A stretch of 32,795 nt of DNA from an uncultured Saprospiraceae bacterium (GCA_938010715.1 CALLVG010000090.1:1-32795), one strand, 5' to 3'; counted from the stretch's first letter, positions 1-7,640 are shown. Notes: generated from the sequence alone by a model not told the origin. Numbers and translations: made by a program.

Positions 1-1
1 G

Positions 2-241
2 GTTCCGGCAATTGATGATGTCACATTGACATTCAGTGCCAACCAATCAGCGACCATGGATCTTTCTATCGTAGATGTACTCGGAAAAAATCGTTTGCAG
101 CAACAGTCCATCAATACACTGCAGGGAGTCAATAAGGTAACGCTGAATATACATTCGCTCAAAGCAGGTCTGTATTATGTCCTATTGCGCGATGAAAATG
201 GCAACCAGATTGCTCAAGAGGCACTTTTGGTAATTAAGTAA
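2..241 (+). CDS. C-terminal end of a T9SS-secreted protein (5' partial)
   Basis: The frame is open from the first bases of the window to a TAA at 239-241, so the gene starts upstream. The visible ~79 residues read as a type A T9SS C-terminal sorting domain: a strand with LSIVDVLGKN, then VTLNIHSLKAGLYYVLLRDENG, split here as LNIHSLKAG and YYVLLRDENG, and a final strand ending in LLVIK. This domain directs export through the type IX secretion system of Bacteroidota and is usually cleaved or processed at the cell surface. The function of the passenger cannot be inferred from what is visible. A TTG at 26 is only an in-frame codon, not the real start. Confidence 0.85.
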   Translation, partial: VPAIDDVTLTFSANQSATMDLSIVDVLGKNRLQQQSINTLQGVNKVTLNIHSLKAGLYYVLLRDENGNQIAQEALLVIK

Positions 242-266
242 TTTTAGAAACGCTCAAAAAATAAAT
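242..266. repeat. Solo end of the 121-bp MITE-like repeat
   Basis: Directly after the stop of the first gene comes TTTTAGAAACGCTCAAAAAA, which matches the outer end of the repeat seen in full at 5760-5880 and 7948-8068 (there TTTTAGGAACGCTCAAAAAA). Only this end is present. The rest of the element is missing and the next recognisable sequence is the receptor fragment at 279-446, so this may mark a deletion boundary. Confidence 0.5.
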
Positions 267-278
267 AGCACGGCTTAA

Positions 279-446
279 ATAATCGACACATTTGTGACAA
301 ACATATTCAATGTTTACCCTGATGAAATTGAGCCAAGAAGTGATTTCGTAACAGACCTCGGTGGTCGTTTCCGTTATCCTTGGGAAGTAAACCAATTCGG
401 ATTTTTAGGAACTGTCGTGAAAGCAGGTGTGAGTGTGAAATTTTAA
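279..446 (+). pseudogene. C-terminal remnant of a TonB-dependent receptor
   Basis: A 55-codon frame begins just after an in-frame TAA at 276-278 and ends with TAA at 444-446. It contains NIFNVYPDE, then RSDFVTDLGGRFRY, then VNQFGFLGT, and ends in VSVKF. That is the usual end of TonB-dependent outer-membrane receptors: the last strands of the barrel with a terminal aromatic residue. A full receptor has 700-1000 residues, so more than 90% is missing and there is no start codon of its own. A hairpin terminator (471-502) still follows it. I read it as the stump of a deleted receptor gene. Confidence 0.7.
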
Positions 447-470
447 TTTAGAAAAATTTATTTTTTTAAT

Positions 471-502
471 AAAAGGGGATGGCGCTTGTCATCCCCTATT
501 TT
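471..502 (+). terminator. Intrinsic terminator behind the receptor remnant
   Basis: AAAAGGGGATG pairs with CATCCCCTATTTT across an 8-base loop, and the right arm ends in a T-run. It lies 24 bases after the stop of the receptor remnant and 17 bases before the GNAT start, so it separates the two. Confidence 0.7.
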
Positions 503-519
503 ATAACAACTCTTTTGAG

Positions 520-984
520 ATGAATTTTAAAATCATCCCATACAATTCGAAGTACAAATCCGCCTTCAAAGAAATGAACATCTGGTGGGTAAAGCAGTAT
601 TTCAAAGTAGAACCAATTGACTTAGAATATCTCGAAAATCCAGAGAAGAAAATCATCAACAAAGGTGGTTACATCTATTTTGCATTATTGGACAACGAGC
701 CAATAGGTGCATGCGCATTGGTAAAAATGGATGAGACAGGCGATCTTTTTGAACTTTCAAAAATGGGTGTTTTACCAAAAGCACAAGGCATAAAAGCAGG
801 ATGGAAATTAGGAACAGCCGCTATCGAAAAAGCAAAATCAATTGGCGCAAAAAAACTATACTTAGAAAGCAATCGCATTCTGACGCCCGCCTTGACCTTG
901 TATCGAAAATTGGGATTTATAGAATTATCAGACTTCGAATCACCTTACGAACGAGCGAACATTGCAATGGAATTGACTTTGTAA
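520..984 (+). CDS. GNAT family N-acetyltransferase
   Basis: 154 residues, the usual length of a single-domain GNAT enzyme, which moves an acetyl group from acetyl-CoA to an amine. The core is visible: the strand ELSKMGVLP (about 78-86), the pyrophosphate-binding loop KAQGIKAGWKLG (87-98, the Q/RxxGxG/A motif) and helix AAIEKAKSIG, then YLESNRILTPALTLYRKLGF (about 114-133), the typical C-terminal strand-helix. The ATG at 520 follows the terminator at 471-502. The gene converges on the MG2 remnant with 8 bases between the two stops. The substrate cannot be told from the sequence; a small-molecule amine or a protein N-terminus are both possible. Confidence 0.85.
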   Translation: MNFKIIPYNSKYKSAFKEMNIWWVKQYFKVEPIDLEYLENPEKKIINKGGYIYFALLDNEPIGACALVKMDETGDLFELSKMGVLPKAQGIKAGWKLGTAAIEKAKSIGAKKLYLESNRILTPALTLYRKLGFIELSDFESPYERANIAMELTL

Positions 985-992
985 TTATGTTA

Positions 993-2456
993 CTATTTTT
1001 CAGTCCCAAATGTTTTAAATCCGTATCCAATCTGACCATCATCACCAATCCCTTCGATAATTGCTCTGAAAGGTTTTCCAGAATCAGGCACTTCAAATTC
1101 AATGGTAGCTCGTCCATTAGCATCTGTTTTCATAGAAGGATTCCAATAAATTGTTTCAGTAGTTTTTCTTTTTGTGATTAAAGCTTCGTTTGATTTTTTT
1201 GGCGCAACTAAGTTTTCATCTGCCGTTGGATTAAAGACAATTTTCTCCCAATCCAATCGATTCCACCGATTAGTCAACATCAAATAATCAAGTGCGATTT
1301 GATGTTTTCCGAATGCCTCATTTTCAAATTTTCCAAAATAAAAACTTGGATTATGGACATTGCCCTGCAATTCAGATTCAAGCAAAAACGAAGAAAGAAT
1401 ATTTCCTTGAAGCTCATCCATTCCATCAGTCACGACTAACGAAAATTGACCTGCAACTCCATTCCCGTCTGAATCTGTAACTTCAATAGTCATAGAAATT
1501 TTTTCACCAGACACATATTTTTCTTTATTCGTTTTGAAATTCATACTTAACTCACCATGATTTCCAACAAAAAATAAACGTTCCACTTGAGCAACATGAT
1601 AAGAATCAAAAATTGTGATTTGAGCAATTCCTTGTGTAAATTTAGACTCATCAATTTCCATAAAACCAACAGGTGGAAAAATAGATTTTGATTGAACAAT
1701 TTTGCCGCCTGAACGAACCACCACTTTCATCACTTCGTTTTTGGTCGTAGAACATTTGAATTTATTTCGACCATTTTCGTTGCTTTCAAAGCGAATCGCA
1801 AATCCTTCTGAATTCACTTCGGGCAATTTATAAATTTGTTTAATTCCTGTTGGAATAGTAATTTTAGCAGTGTAGTTTTTGTTTGCTTTCGCAGAAAAAT
1901 AGAAACCGCCCATGCCATTGTGATAACTTTTAAATTTAGAAACCTCGTTTGAATTTTCATCCAAAACAATTCCTTCAACATCAACTGGCGCCCCAAATTC
2001 GTTAACTGCCTTAAAAGCAACTTTTGTCGAAAAATCAGCAACCAAATCTCCTCCTTCTGGAAAAAATTGAAGATCAATTTCATTTGATTTTGTCTTTGGT
2101 AGTGAAAATTCTTTCCCATTTCCTAAAACAACAATAGCCTTTTCAAGAAAGGCATTATTGTTTTGATCAGTACTATAAATTTTTAATTTGTATGTGCCTT
2201 CGGGTTCTTTTTCTGGAATTTTTACTGTACCGTTTCCGAAACCATTTTTAACATCAATCAAGATTTCCTCCAAAGGCTCCCCTTCCAAATTTTCTAAAAC
2301 TAATTGTAAAGATTCATTTTTAGATACTAAATCAGTAGCGCGAACAAAAGCACTGAATAATATTTCTTGACCTGCTTCAAAAGCAGTTTTATCCAATTGG
2401 AGATAAACTTTTTTTGAATTAAATTTTTGATCGAATTTTCTGAATAAGCTTCTATC
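993..2456 (-). pseudogene. MG2-domain (macroglobulin-like) protein lacking its 5' end
   Basis: The frame is open from just inside a stop at 2457-2459 to the stop at 993. It starts abruptly with FDQKFNSKKVYLQLDKTAF, the opening strand of an MG2 domain, continues through several beta-sandwich segments and closes with ATIEFEVPDSGKPFRAIIEG, typical of large Bacteroidota MG2/TonB-linked surface proteins. The start codon and signal peptide are absent. Immediately upstream, in another frame, lies an ECF sigma-factor N-terminus, so the 5' end was probably lost in a deletion that joined two genes. A TTG at 2394-2396 would give 467 residues but falls inside the conserved LQLDK strand and would leave no export signal. 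Confidence 0.65.
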
Positions 2457-2647
2457 TTATTAAAGACTTTTAAGAATGCTTGATTCAACACATCGGTAGC
2501 TTCCTGCCGATGACCAGTGTATCGCATCGCAATACCCATAACCCGCGGATAAAACCGCTGGTACAGGTGCTTTTGGGCTAACCGATTTTTTTGTCGGCAT
2601 CCCTCCAGCAGTACAGCATCTGTGCTTTGACTGGTATAATTTTGCAT
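2327..2647 (-). pseudogene. Truncated ECF-type sigma-70 factor fused out of frame to the MG2 gene
   Basis: Starting at ATG 2645-2647, residues 1-67 match ECF sigma region 2: DAVLLEGCRQKN, LYQRFYPRVMGIAMRYTG, then EATDVLNQAFLKVFNKIEAY. In an intact factor this is followed by the segment G(S)FxxWL and, ~60 residues later, region 4. Here the similarity stops at residue 67-68 (about 2445) and the frame runs through MG2 DNA in the wrong phase to a stop at 2327. The -10-recognising half remains and the -35-recognising half is gone. It is most likely non-functional. Confidence 0.7.
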
Positions 2648-2780
2648 TCGCTTGCTTTACATGGAAGATCATTTATATCTCCTTATTTTTCCACAACGAT
2701 CCTCAAATTCTATTTGGTTGGCGGATTGGACAACTTTTTTTTGAAAAATTACAATTTTTATTTTTTGAAACTGTTTTGAT

Positions 2781-2806
2781 GAACGCAAAGGCGCCAAGAC
2801 GCAAAG
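2781..2806. repeat. Dispersed 'acgcaaag' intergenic repeat
   Basis: GAACGCAAAGGCGCCAAGAC followed by GCAAAG is a short iterated motif I recognise from intergenic DNA of many Bacteroidota. It lies in the leader of gldB, just before a CACCTTTGC box at 2815-2823 that resembles the phylum's -7 element TAnnTTTG. The rest of the 2648-2859 gap is AT-rich, with nothing else I can name. Confidence 0.4.
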
Positions 2807-2859
2807 ATTTTTTTCACCTTTGCAGTTTTTATTTTAGATCTTAAATCAGTTACTAATCA

Positions 2860-3903
2860 ATGATTACTTCTTTCAAAAATAGCATTCTTTTCCTTTTAAG
2901 CATCCTGTTATTTACCATTTCTGCCATTTTCATGGAAAGTTGCGGAAGCGATAAAAACATTCCAGATGTTTCTCACATCAAAAGTGATGTGAAAGTTATT
3001 CGATTTGAGCAAGACCTTTTTGCGATTGATACTAACAATATTGAAGCAGGAGTAAAAGGGTTGGAAGAAAACTATGGAACTTTCTTTTCTGAAGTTTTCA
3101 TAAAGATCATCGGAGACCTGCGCAATCCTGATGCAACACCGGAGCAGTTGGTTGGTAAAATGGTTACAAATCCAGCTATTCGAAAACTATATGATACTTG
3201 CATGGTCGAATATCCAAATTCAGCCGAAATAGATGCACAGCTTTCGGAAGCATTCAAATATTATCAACACTATTTTCCAAATGATTCTTTGCCTCAGATT
3301 TACTCTTATATTTCTGAGTACTCACTCGGTGCCTTTACTTACGAAAATCAATATGCAGGTTTTGGCTGGGATTTCTTTTTAGGAAAAGACTATCCAGGTT
3401 ACGATCCTAATTATTTTCCTGACTACATCAAAGCCCGAATGAGCCAAGAATACATCGTTCCTAAATTGATAGAAGCTATTGCGACAGATAAAGTCGGCCA
3501 ACAAAAAGGCAATCGTTTCATTGACTACATTGTTCAAAATGGAAAAATACTTTACCTCAAAGATTTGCTGCTTCCTTATACACCCGATAGCATCAAACTC
3601 GAATATTCTGCCGTCCAAACAAACTGGGTTATCAACAATGAAGTGGAAATGTGGTCGCATTTTTTGAAAGAAGAATTAATGTACTCTACTCGTCAACGTG
3701 ATTTCAGAAAACTGATTGACCACTCTCCTATCGCTCCGCCAGGTATGCCACAGGAAGCTCCTGGTCGCGCTGGTAATTGGATGGGTTGGCAAATTGTAAA
3801 AGCTTACATGGCTCGTAATCCAGAAGTTACGGTTACTCAACTTTTAGATAATAAAGATGCACAGGCGATTTTGGAGGAAGGCCGGTATAAGCCGCGGCGT
3901 TGA
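2860..3903 (+). CDS. gldB: Gliding motility lipoprotein GldB
   Basis: 347 residues. The N-terminus has a hydrophobic segment (8-25) ending in the lipobox MESC, so Cys28 is the likely lipidation site. The body matches the GldB family: KVIRFEQDLFAID near 44, YYQHYFPNDSLPQIYSYISE (about 134-153), FFLGKDYPGYDP, then ARMSQEYIVPKLIEAI, and close to the C-terminus GRAGNWMGWQIVKAYM. GldB is an essential part of the gliding and T9SS machinery in flavobacteria, and is kept in many non-gliding Bacteroidota; its biochemical role is not settled. The family is related to DUF2268-type peptidases, but I see no HExxH here. Its presence agrees with the two T9SS cargo proteins at the window edges. Confidence 0.85.
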   Translation: MITSFKNSILFLLSILLFTISAIFMESCGSDKNIPDVSHIKSDVKVIRFEQDLFAIDTNNIEAGVKGLEENYGTFFSEVFIKIIGDLRNPDATPEQLVGKMVTNPAIRKLYDTCMVEYPNSAEIDAQLSEAFKYYQHYFPNDSLPQIYSYISEYSLGAFTYENQYAGFGWDFFLGKDYPGYDPNYFPDYIKARMSQEYIVPKLIEAIATDKVGQQKGNRFIDYIVQNGKILYLKDLLLPYTPDSIKLEYSAVQTNWVINNEVEMWSHFLKEELMYSTRQRDFRKLIDHSPIAPPGMPQEAPGRAGNWMGWQIVKAYMARNPEVTVTQLLDNKDAQAILEEGRYKPRR

Positions 3904-3927
3904 TTGCGTGGCTTTCGCGAGCGACTC

Positions 3928-3978
3928 GGATAGGACACGGATAAAACGGATAGAAACAGATTTTCGCAGATTTTTTTT
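3928..3978. repeat. Dispersed 'acacggataaaacgg' intergenic repeat
   Basis: GGATAGGACACGGATAAAAC, then GGATAGAAACAG and TTTTCGCAGATTTTTTTT, follows gldB. It resembles a family of non-coding repeats common between genes in Bacteroidota genomes. Behind it GAGTCTCTCGATAGGGGACTC can form a small hairpin (3990-4010). No gene is visible until the fragment at 4027. Confidence 0.4.
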
Positions 3979-4026
3979 CGTTATAGCGGAGTCTCTCGAT
4001 AGGGGACTCAGCGTCAGCGTTACCCA

Positions 4027-4185
4027 CTAAAACATTTTTTCAACATCAAGTTGAAAATCTACTTGATCGGATTTCAAGCTACCAGTTTTGAAGATAGCCG
4101 TGTTAGTATATTTTTCATCAACTGGACTTCTAAATACTTCAACTAATTTATTCTTCACATCAAAGATCGCAGATTTCAAACCGAA
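4027..4185 (-). pseudogene. Possible C-terminal remnant of an unknown protein
   Basis: On the minus strand a frame ending in TAG (4027-4029) reads FGLKSAIFDVKNKLVEVFRS, then VDEKYTNTAIFKTGSLKS and ends DVEKMF. The amino-acid mix looks like coding sequence (alternating hydrophobic strands, Lys/Asp/Val rich), and the similarity in style stops abruptly at about 4185, where a GC-richer unrelated stretch begins. I cannot name the family and there is no start codon. It may be chance, or the tail of a deleted gene. Confidence 0.3.
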
Positions 4186-4268
4186 GTTCGAGCGTAGCCG
4201 ACAATGTAGATATGAGCAACTGGGTAGAACGTAGAGCTTTTTTTGATTTTGACTACTTATTTTGATTA

Positions 4269-5444
4269 TTAAAGCAACTCTTCCAAATAATGTTTTTCAA
4301 TCCCAAACTCCTTTTTCAGTTTTTCTATTTTTTTGAGAATGGATTTAGTCTTTACCTTTCCTTCATGGCGCTGACCAACGATCATTAGATTTTTGCCAGT
4401 ATGCTCTGTAGAGATGAATTCGAAGACTTTGGTTTTATAACCATTAGCTTCAAGTAACAATGCGCGAATTGTGTCCGTGATGATTTCCGCTTGTCGTTCT
4501 TTTAGAATTCCAAAATTTAAAACTGGATCAAAAGTTTCGCTTTTTTGAATGGCTTTTCTGATTTGTTTGTGGCAGCAAGGTGAACAGATAATCAGCTTTG
4601 CTTTTGCTTTTATTCCTTTATAAATGGCATCGTCGGTGGCCGTGTCGCAAGCATGAAGTGCGAGCAAAACATCGGTCGCTGGCAAATCGTAATCACTGAT
4701 AAATCCTTTTTCAAATGAAAGGTTTTTGAAGTTTACTTTTTGAGCAATTTGATTACAAAGAGCAATCATATCATCGCGTACTTCTACACCGATTACTTCC
4801 GCTTCTTTTTCTAATTTATTTTTCAAAAAATCGTAGATAGCAAAAGTGAGATACCCTTTGCCCGAACCCATATCCGTTACCTTAATTGATTTTTCTTTGA
4901 AAAGTGATTCGTTTTTTCGGAGCAAAGAATCGATGATTTCTACAAACTTTTCAATCTGTTTGTATTTATCGCCCATCGCTGTTTGCACTCTTCCCGATTT
5001 ATCGAGCACACCAAGTTCTTTTAGAAAATCAGATTTTCCGACCAATCTATTTTTTGATTTATCATGTTGATGTGTTGGTGCCGCTGTAAAAGTCGGAGCC
5101 GTTGATTTGAGGAGCTGTTTTCCATTTTCGAAAATTTCGAGGCTATGATTTTTTCGAGTTGTAAAAAGATTGCCGATGAAAAATGTAGATTCAAGGTTTT
5201 CTTTTATCAATTCAATGCCCTTTGTGATTTCGAAATTCTTGGTGACATCATTCGTCTTATTTCGAAAAACAAAGGAGAGATGCGGCTTGCCTTTTAGGAT
5301 GGCTTGCTTTATCAATAGCTTTTTCAAATCAGAGGATTTGTCTCTGTTTTTGCTCAATGTCAGTCGCACAAAGGTATCGGCTTCAATACTTTCGGAAAGT
5401 GTAGTTATGTACTGGTTGATTTTTTCCACGCGCAAAAGTAACAC
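4269..5444 (-). CDS. SAM-dependent methyltransferase, METTL25/Methyltransf_32-like
   Basis: 391 residues. The N-terminal ~130 residues form an accessory domain. The Rossmann methyltransferase follows: motif I VTDMGSGKGYLTFAIYDFL (189-207), the acidic end of strand 2 at GVEVRDDM (219-226), and the family hallmarks ALHACDTATDDAI (262-274) and SPCCHKQI (288-295). The ALHACDTAT and PCCH pair marks the PF13679 group that includes METTL25 and GSTCD; the substrate is unknown, rRNA or protein being likely. The start is uncertain: the frame begins at GTG 5444, but a perfect promoter box TACTTTTGC lies at 5440-5432, so the GTG at 5429 (residue 6) may be the true, nearly leaderless, start. Confidence 0.8.
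   Translation of the reverse strand: MLLLRVEKINQYITTLSESIEADTFVRLTLSKNRDKSSDLKKLLIKQAILKGKPHLSFVFRNKTNDVTKNFEITKGIELIKENLESTFFIGNLFTTRKNHSLEIFENGKQLLKSTAPTFTAAPTHQHDKSKNRLVGKSDFLKELGVLDKSGRVQTAMGDKYKQIEKFVEIIDSLLRKNESLFKEKSIKVTDMGSGKGYLTFAIYDFLKNKLEKEAEVIGVEVRDDMIALCNQIAQKVNFKNLSFEKGFISDYDLPATDVLLALHACDTATDDAIYKGIKAKAKLIICSPCCHKQIRKAIQKSETFDPVLNFGILKERQAEIITDTIRALLLEANGYKTKVFEFISTEHTGKNLMIVGQRHEGKVKTKSILKKIEKLKKEFGIEKHYLEELL
5432..5440 (-). promoter_or_regulatory. Bacteroidota -7 promoter box TACTTTTGC
   Basis: On the minus strand TACTTTTGC matches the TAnnTTTG consensus of the primary sigma factor of Bacteroidota. No good -33 TTTG is seen at the usual distance. It overlaps codons 2-4 of the longest methyltransferase frame and lies 2 bases ahead of an in-frame GTG. 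Confidence 0.45.
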
Positions 5445-5615
5445 TGAAGTTATTTAAAAATAGAATCCAAGCTACAAATCTGAATCTAAAGAAACCTTCG
5501 GCAGCCGCAAATTTTCACTTCTGAACTCCATTCTTAAACAGCTACAACAAAAAAAGGAACCAATCCGTACGGAAAGATTCCTTTATTTTTTTTGATTCTT
5601 GGATAAAATCAATTG

Positions 5616-5737
5616 CTGTGAGAGAAGGACTCGAACCTTCACGAGGTAGTTAGCTTTGACTTAGAGAGTAAAAGTTTATCCTATATTCCTCACCCCCGAG
5701 ACTGGAGGGCATGGCTGCCTAATTTCATCACCTCACA
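5616..5737 (-). tRNA. Leu-type (class II) tRNA-like structure with abnormal anticodon loop
   Basis: Read on the minus strand: acceptor TGTGAGG pairs with TCTCACA (7 bp with one G-U), TG linker, D-arm ATG/CAT with AAATTAGGCAGC in the loop including the GG pair, anticodon stem CCCTC/GGGGG, and a perfect T-arm GAAGG-TTCGAGT-CCTTC. D-arm and linker look like bacterial tRNA-Leu. Two things are wrong for a working tRNA: the anticodon loop CAGTCTC has A instead of the near-universal U at position 33, and the variable region is ~50 nt (GAGG pairing with CCTC around ~40 unpaired bases) instead of 12-20. CCA is not encoded, as in many bacteria of this phylum. It could be a decayed tRNA, a tRNA-mimic RNA or an aberrant functional tRNA. 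The identity cannot be assigned. Confidence 0.5.
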
Positions 5738-5759
5738 TTATTTCTATGACTATCTTTTT

Positions 5760-5880
5760 AGTATTACTCAAAAAATAACTTCACTCTTCAATTCAAAAAA
5801 TTAGCTCGAAAAACCTCATTATCAATCACTTTTCCTTCACTAATTTTTTGAAATCCGGAACTTATTTTTTGAGCGTTCCT
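5760..5880 (-). mobile_element. 121-bp MITE-like repeat, copy 1
   Basis: This sequence and the reverse complement of 7948-8068 differ at only about 4 of 121 positions. The ends are imperfect inverted repeats (ATTACTCAAAAAATAACTTC at one end, ACGCTCAAAAAATAAGTTC read inward from the other) and there is a second inner pair around TCAAAAAATTAG. There is no coding capacity. The form is that of a miniature inverted-repeat element moved by a transposase encoded elsewhere. It starts 23 bases beyond the tRNA-like structure. Confidence 0.65.
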
Positions 5881-6026
5881 TAATCATATTTACAATACAA
5901 AGTTAAGCCTATTTATACTTTTGATGCAAATTTTCTAACCAAATTTATAATTATTTTGAAAACGTCTAACAAAAGTGCAATTTTAAACTATTTGATTTAA
6001 AAATGATTTAAAAAAAAGTGCTTCTT

Positions 6027-6103
6027 TTAGAAAATTTCAAAAAATAGATTTTTCAGGAGCTAATTTTCTAAATTGAAGAGGGACGTTATTTTTGAGTAAT
6101 ACT
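6027..6103 (+). mobile_element. Internally deleted MITE-like repeat, copy 3
   Basis: The last 47 bases (6057-6103, GAGCTAATTTTCTAAATTGA and onward to GAGTAATACT) match the end of the copy at 7948-8068 with a handful of changes. The start (TTTTAGAAAATTTCAAAAAA) resembles the other end. The middle is missing, so this is a shortened, older derivative in the same orientation as copy 2. Confidence 0.5.
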
Positions 6104-6109
6104 TAATTA

Positions 6110-6164
6110 AGTAAAACCGAAAAAACAACCTTTCGATTTGAAGCTGTTCTTTTTCCATTATACT
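6110..6164 (+). repeat. 55-bp repeat, copy A
   Basis: AGTAAAACCGAAAAAACAAC, then CTTTCGATTTGAAGCTG and TTCTTTTTCCATTATACT. It occurs again at 7554-7608 in the same orientation with one mismatch (T for G). The outer bases are AGTA and TACT and an inner AACCG/CGGTT pair gives it partial dyad symmetry. Both copies sit 5' to a minus-strand gap gene and close to remnants of the 121-bp element. Confidence 0.6.
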
Positions 6165-6189
6165 AAGCCAAGTTATTTTTCACTGAAAA

Positions 6190-6684
6190 TCACCCCTTAA
6201 ACAAATTTCCCTCATTCGCCTCACTTCCATCATAAACGCGAATCGCGACCACCTCTGCTACCGCAGTTTTCACACCTTGCGAAACCACATCGCATTGCAT
6301 GACTGTTTTCTTTCCTTTTGTTTCGATGACCGTTGCGTGTAGCTCAACTGGATGTAAATTAGATGTTGGTTTCAAATATTTTACATTCAATGTACCAGTT
6401 GCGTATCGATACTCAGGAGCAGATCCGAGTGGTCGTCTTTCGAGCAAATAGGCATTGGCGGCGGCTGTGCCCATGCAATGACAGTCAATAATCGTGGCGA
6501 TGATGCCGCCATTTAAAATATCTTTCCAACCATTATGTTTCGGCTCTGGCATAAATTCACAAATTGCAACATCACCCACCCAGTAGCTATTGATTTGTAA
6601 ACCTTCGTGATTATCTTTTCCACAGCCGAAGCAGACATTGCCTGGCATATAGTTTTGGAATATTTCTTTTTCGTTGATTTCCAT
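6190..6684 (-). CDS. PaaI-type hotdog-fold thioesterase
   Basis: 164 residues. The N-terminal motif CFGCGKDNHEGLQ (18-30) and the hotdog helix DILNGGIIATIIDCHCMGTA (55-74) mark a PaaI/YiiD-like acyl-CoA thioesterase, which hydrolyses acyl-CoA thioesters in the cytoplasm. Asn58 and Gly59-60 start the usual NGG segment; Asp67 occupies the position of the catalytic acid found in this family. The C-terminal strands (about 90-150) complete the fold. A degenerate promoter box TACCTTCGC lies ~20 bases ahead of the ATG at 6682-6684. The gene stands alone, so the acyl substrate cannot be inferred. Confidence 0.8.
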   Translation of the reverse strand: MEINEKEIFQNYMPGNVCFGCGKDNHEGLQINSYWVGDVAICEFMPEPKHNGWKDILNGGIIATIIDCHCMGTAAANAYLLERRPLGSAPEYRYATGTLNVKYLKPTSNLHPVELHATVIETKGKKTVMQCDVVSQGVKTAVAEVVAIRVYDGSEANEGNLFKG

Positions 6685-6897
6685 GATTCTTTTCTTTTTG
6701 CGAAGGTATTCATCTATCCTTTCCTATCAAAAAATCAAGTTGTTTAAGAATTCATAATTTCGGAAAAGCGAGAAAATTTTATGCGGAATAAGGCAAAAAC
6801 CACAGTCGATAAGTATTTGCTTGCACACGAAATATTTTAGAATAAAATTTACTAAAGAGTATAATTTTTTACTCCTGCAAAATAAGTAATCAGATTT

Positions 6898-7497
6898 CTA
6901 TTTTTTCTCAAACATCACAAACAACTCCTTTCCCGCCCTCGGCTTAATCGAATTATAACATCTCTCTAAAATCTTAATTTCAAAAAACGGTGAAAAGTAT
7001 TTTTTATACAATTCAACGGTTCCTCCAAATGGTCTTTTGACCATATCACCAGTCAAAGGAATATCGAATAATAGGCCGACCAATTTTCCATTTGGCTTAA
7101 GTAATTCGTACATTTTTTTGACATAAGATGTTCTGTTTTCATCGGTTGGAGGAAAGGAACAAAAGAAGGTTTGCTCAAAAATTAAATCATATAGATCCTC
7201 ATGCTCAAAGAAGTTTGCATGCAGCAATTGTGATTTTGGAACATCGGGATTCCTTTTCGAGAAAGCGGTCAATGGCTCTTTAGAAATATCGAGTATATGC
7301 GTATTCTTAAAACCATTTTGAAAAAGATATTCCGCTTCATAAGCATTGCCTGCTCCGGGTATCAATATTTTCAAATCCTTATTTTCTAACTGGTCGATAT
7401 AGGTTTTAATTGGCGTCGATGGATAGCCGATGTCCCAACCAGTCAATTCATTATGATAGCGGTTCGTCCAGTAATTTTCTTCTTCTTTTGTATCCAT
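6898..7497 (-). CDS. TPMT-family SAM-dependent methyltransferase
   Basis: 199 residues. The N-terminus YWTNRYHNELTGWDIG (about 9-24) followed by PSTPIKTYID is the signature of the thiopurine/thiol methyltransferase family (PF05724). Motif I is ILIPGAGNAYEAEYLFQNGF (44-63) and the conserved acidic residue of strand 2 is in HILDIS (67-72). FFCSFPP and the proline-rich core near 110-117 fit as well. Such enzymes methylate sulfur, selenium or halide nucleophiles; in bacteria the natural substrate is often unknown. The ATG is at 7495-7497. The gene is isolated between two repeat-rich gaps. Confidence 0.82.
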   Translation of the reverse strand: MDTKEEENYWTNRYHNELTGWDIGYPSTPIKTYIDQLENKDLKILIPGAGNAYEAEYLFQNGFKNTHILDISKEPLTAFSKRNPDVPKSQLLHANFFEHEDLYDLIFEQTFFCSFPPTDENRTSYVKKMYELLKPNGKLVGLLFDIPLTGDMVKRPFGGTVELYKKYFSPFFEIKILERCYNSIKPRAGKELFVMFEKK

Positions 7498-7553
7498 ATT
7501 TCAAATACCTTCGAACTTCAATTCGACGGATTTTTTTGTAAAAATAATACTTT

Positions 7554-7608
7554 AGTAAAACCGAAAAAACAACCTTTCGATTTGAAGCGGTTCTTTTTCC
7601 ATTATACT
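7554..7608 (+). repeat. 55-bp repeat, copy B
   Basis: The second copy of the element at 6110-6164, differing at one base. It is preceded by AATACTTT, recalling the AATACTTAATTA in front of copy A, and is followed directly by the CCCCGAT...ATCGGG palindrome repeat at 7610-7640. Confidence 0.6.
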
Positions 7609-7609
7609 T

Positions 7610-7640
7610 CCCCGATTAAAATCGGGACACGCGTTAAAAA
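7610..7640. repeat. CCCCGAT-palindrome repeat, copy 1
   Basis: CCCGATTAAAATCGGG is a perfect hairpin followed by ACACGCGTTAAAAA. A near-identical unit is at 8151-8182 in the same orientation. Confidence 0.5.

Noticed and set aside
801-1181. 126-residue plus-strand frame across the GNAT and MG2 ends
   Set aside because: It overlaps two recognised coding regions in other frames and has the composition of a shadow.
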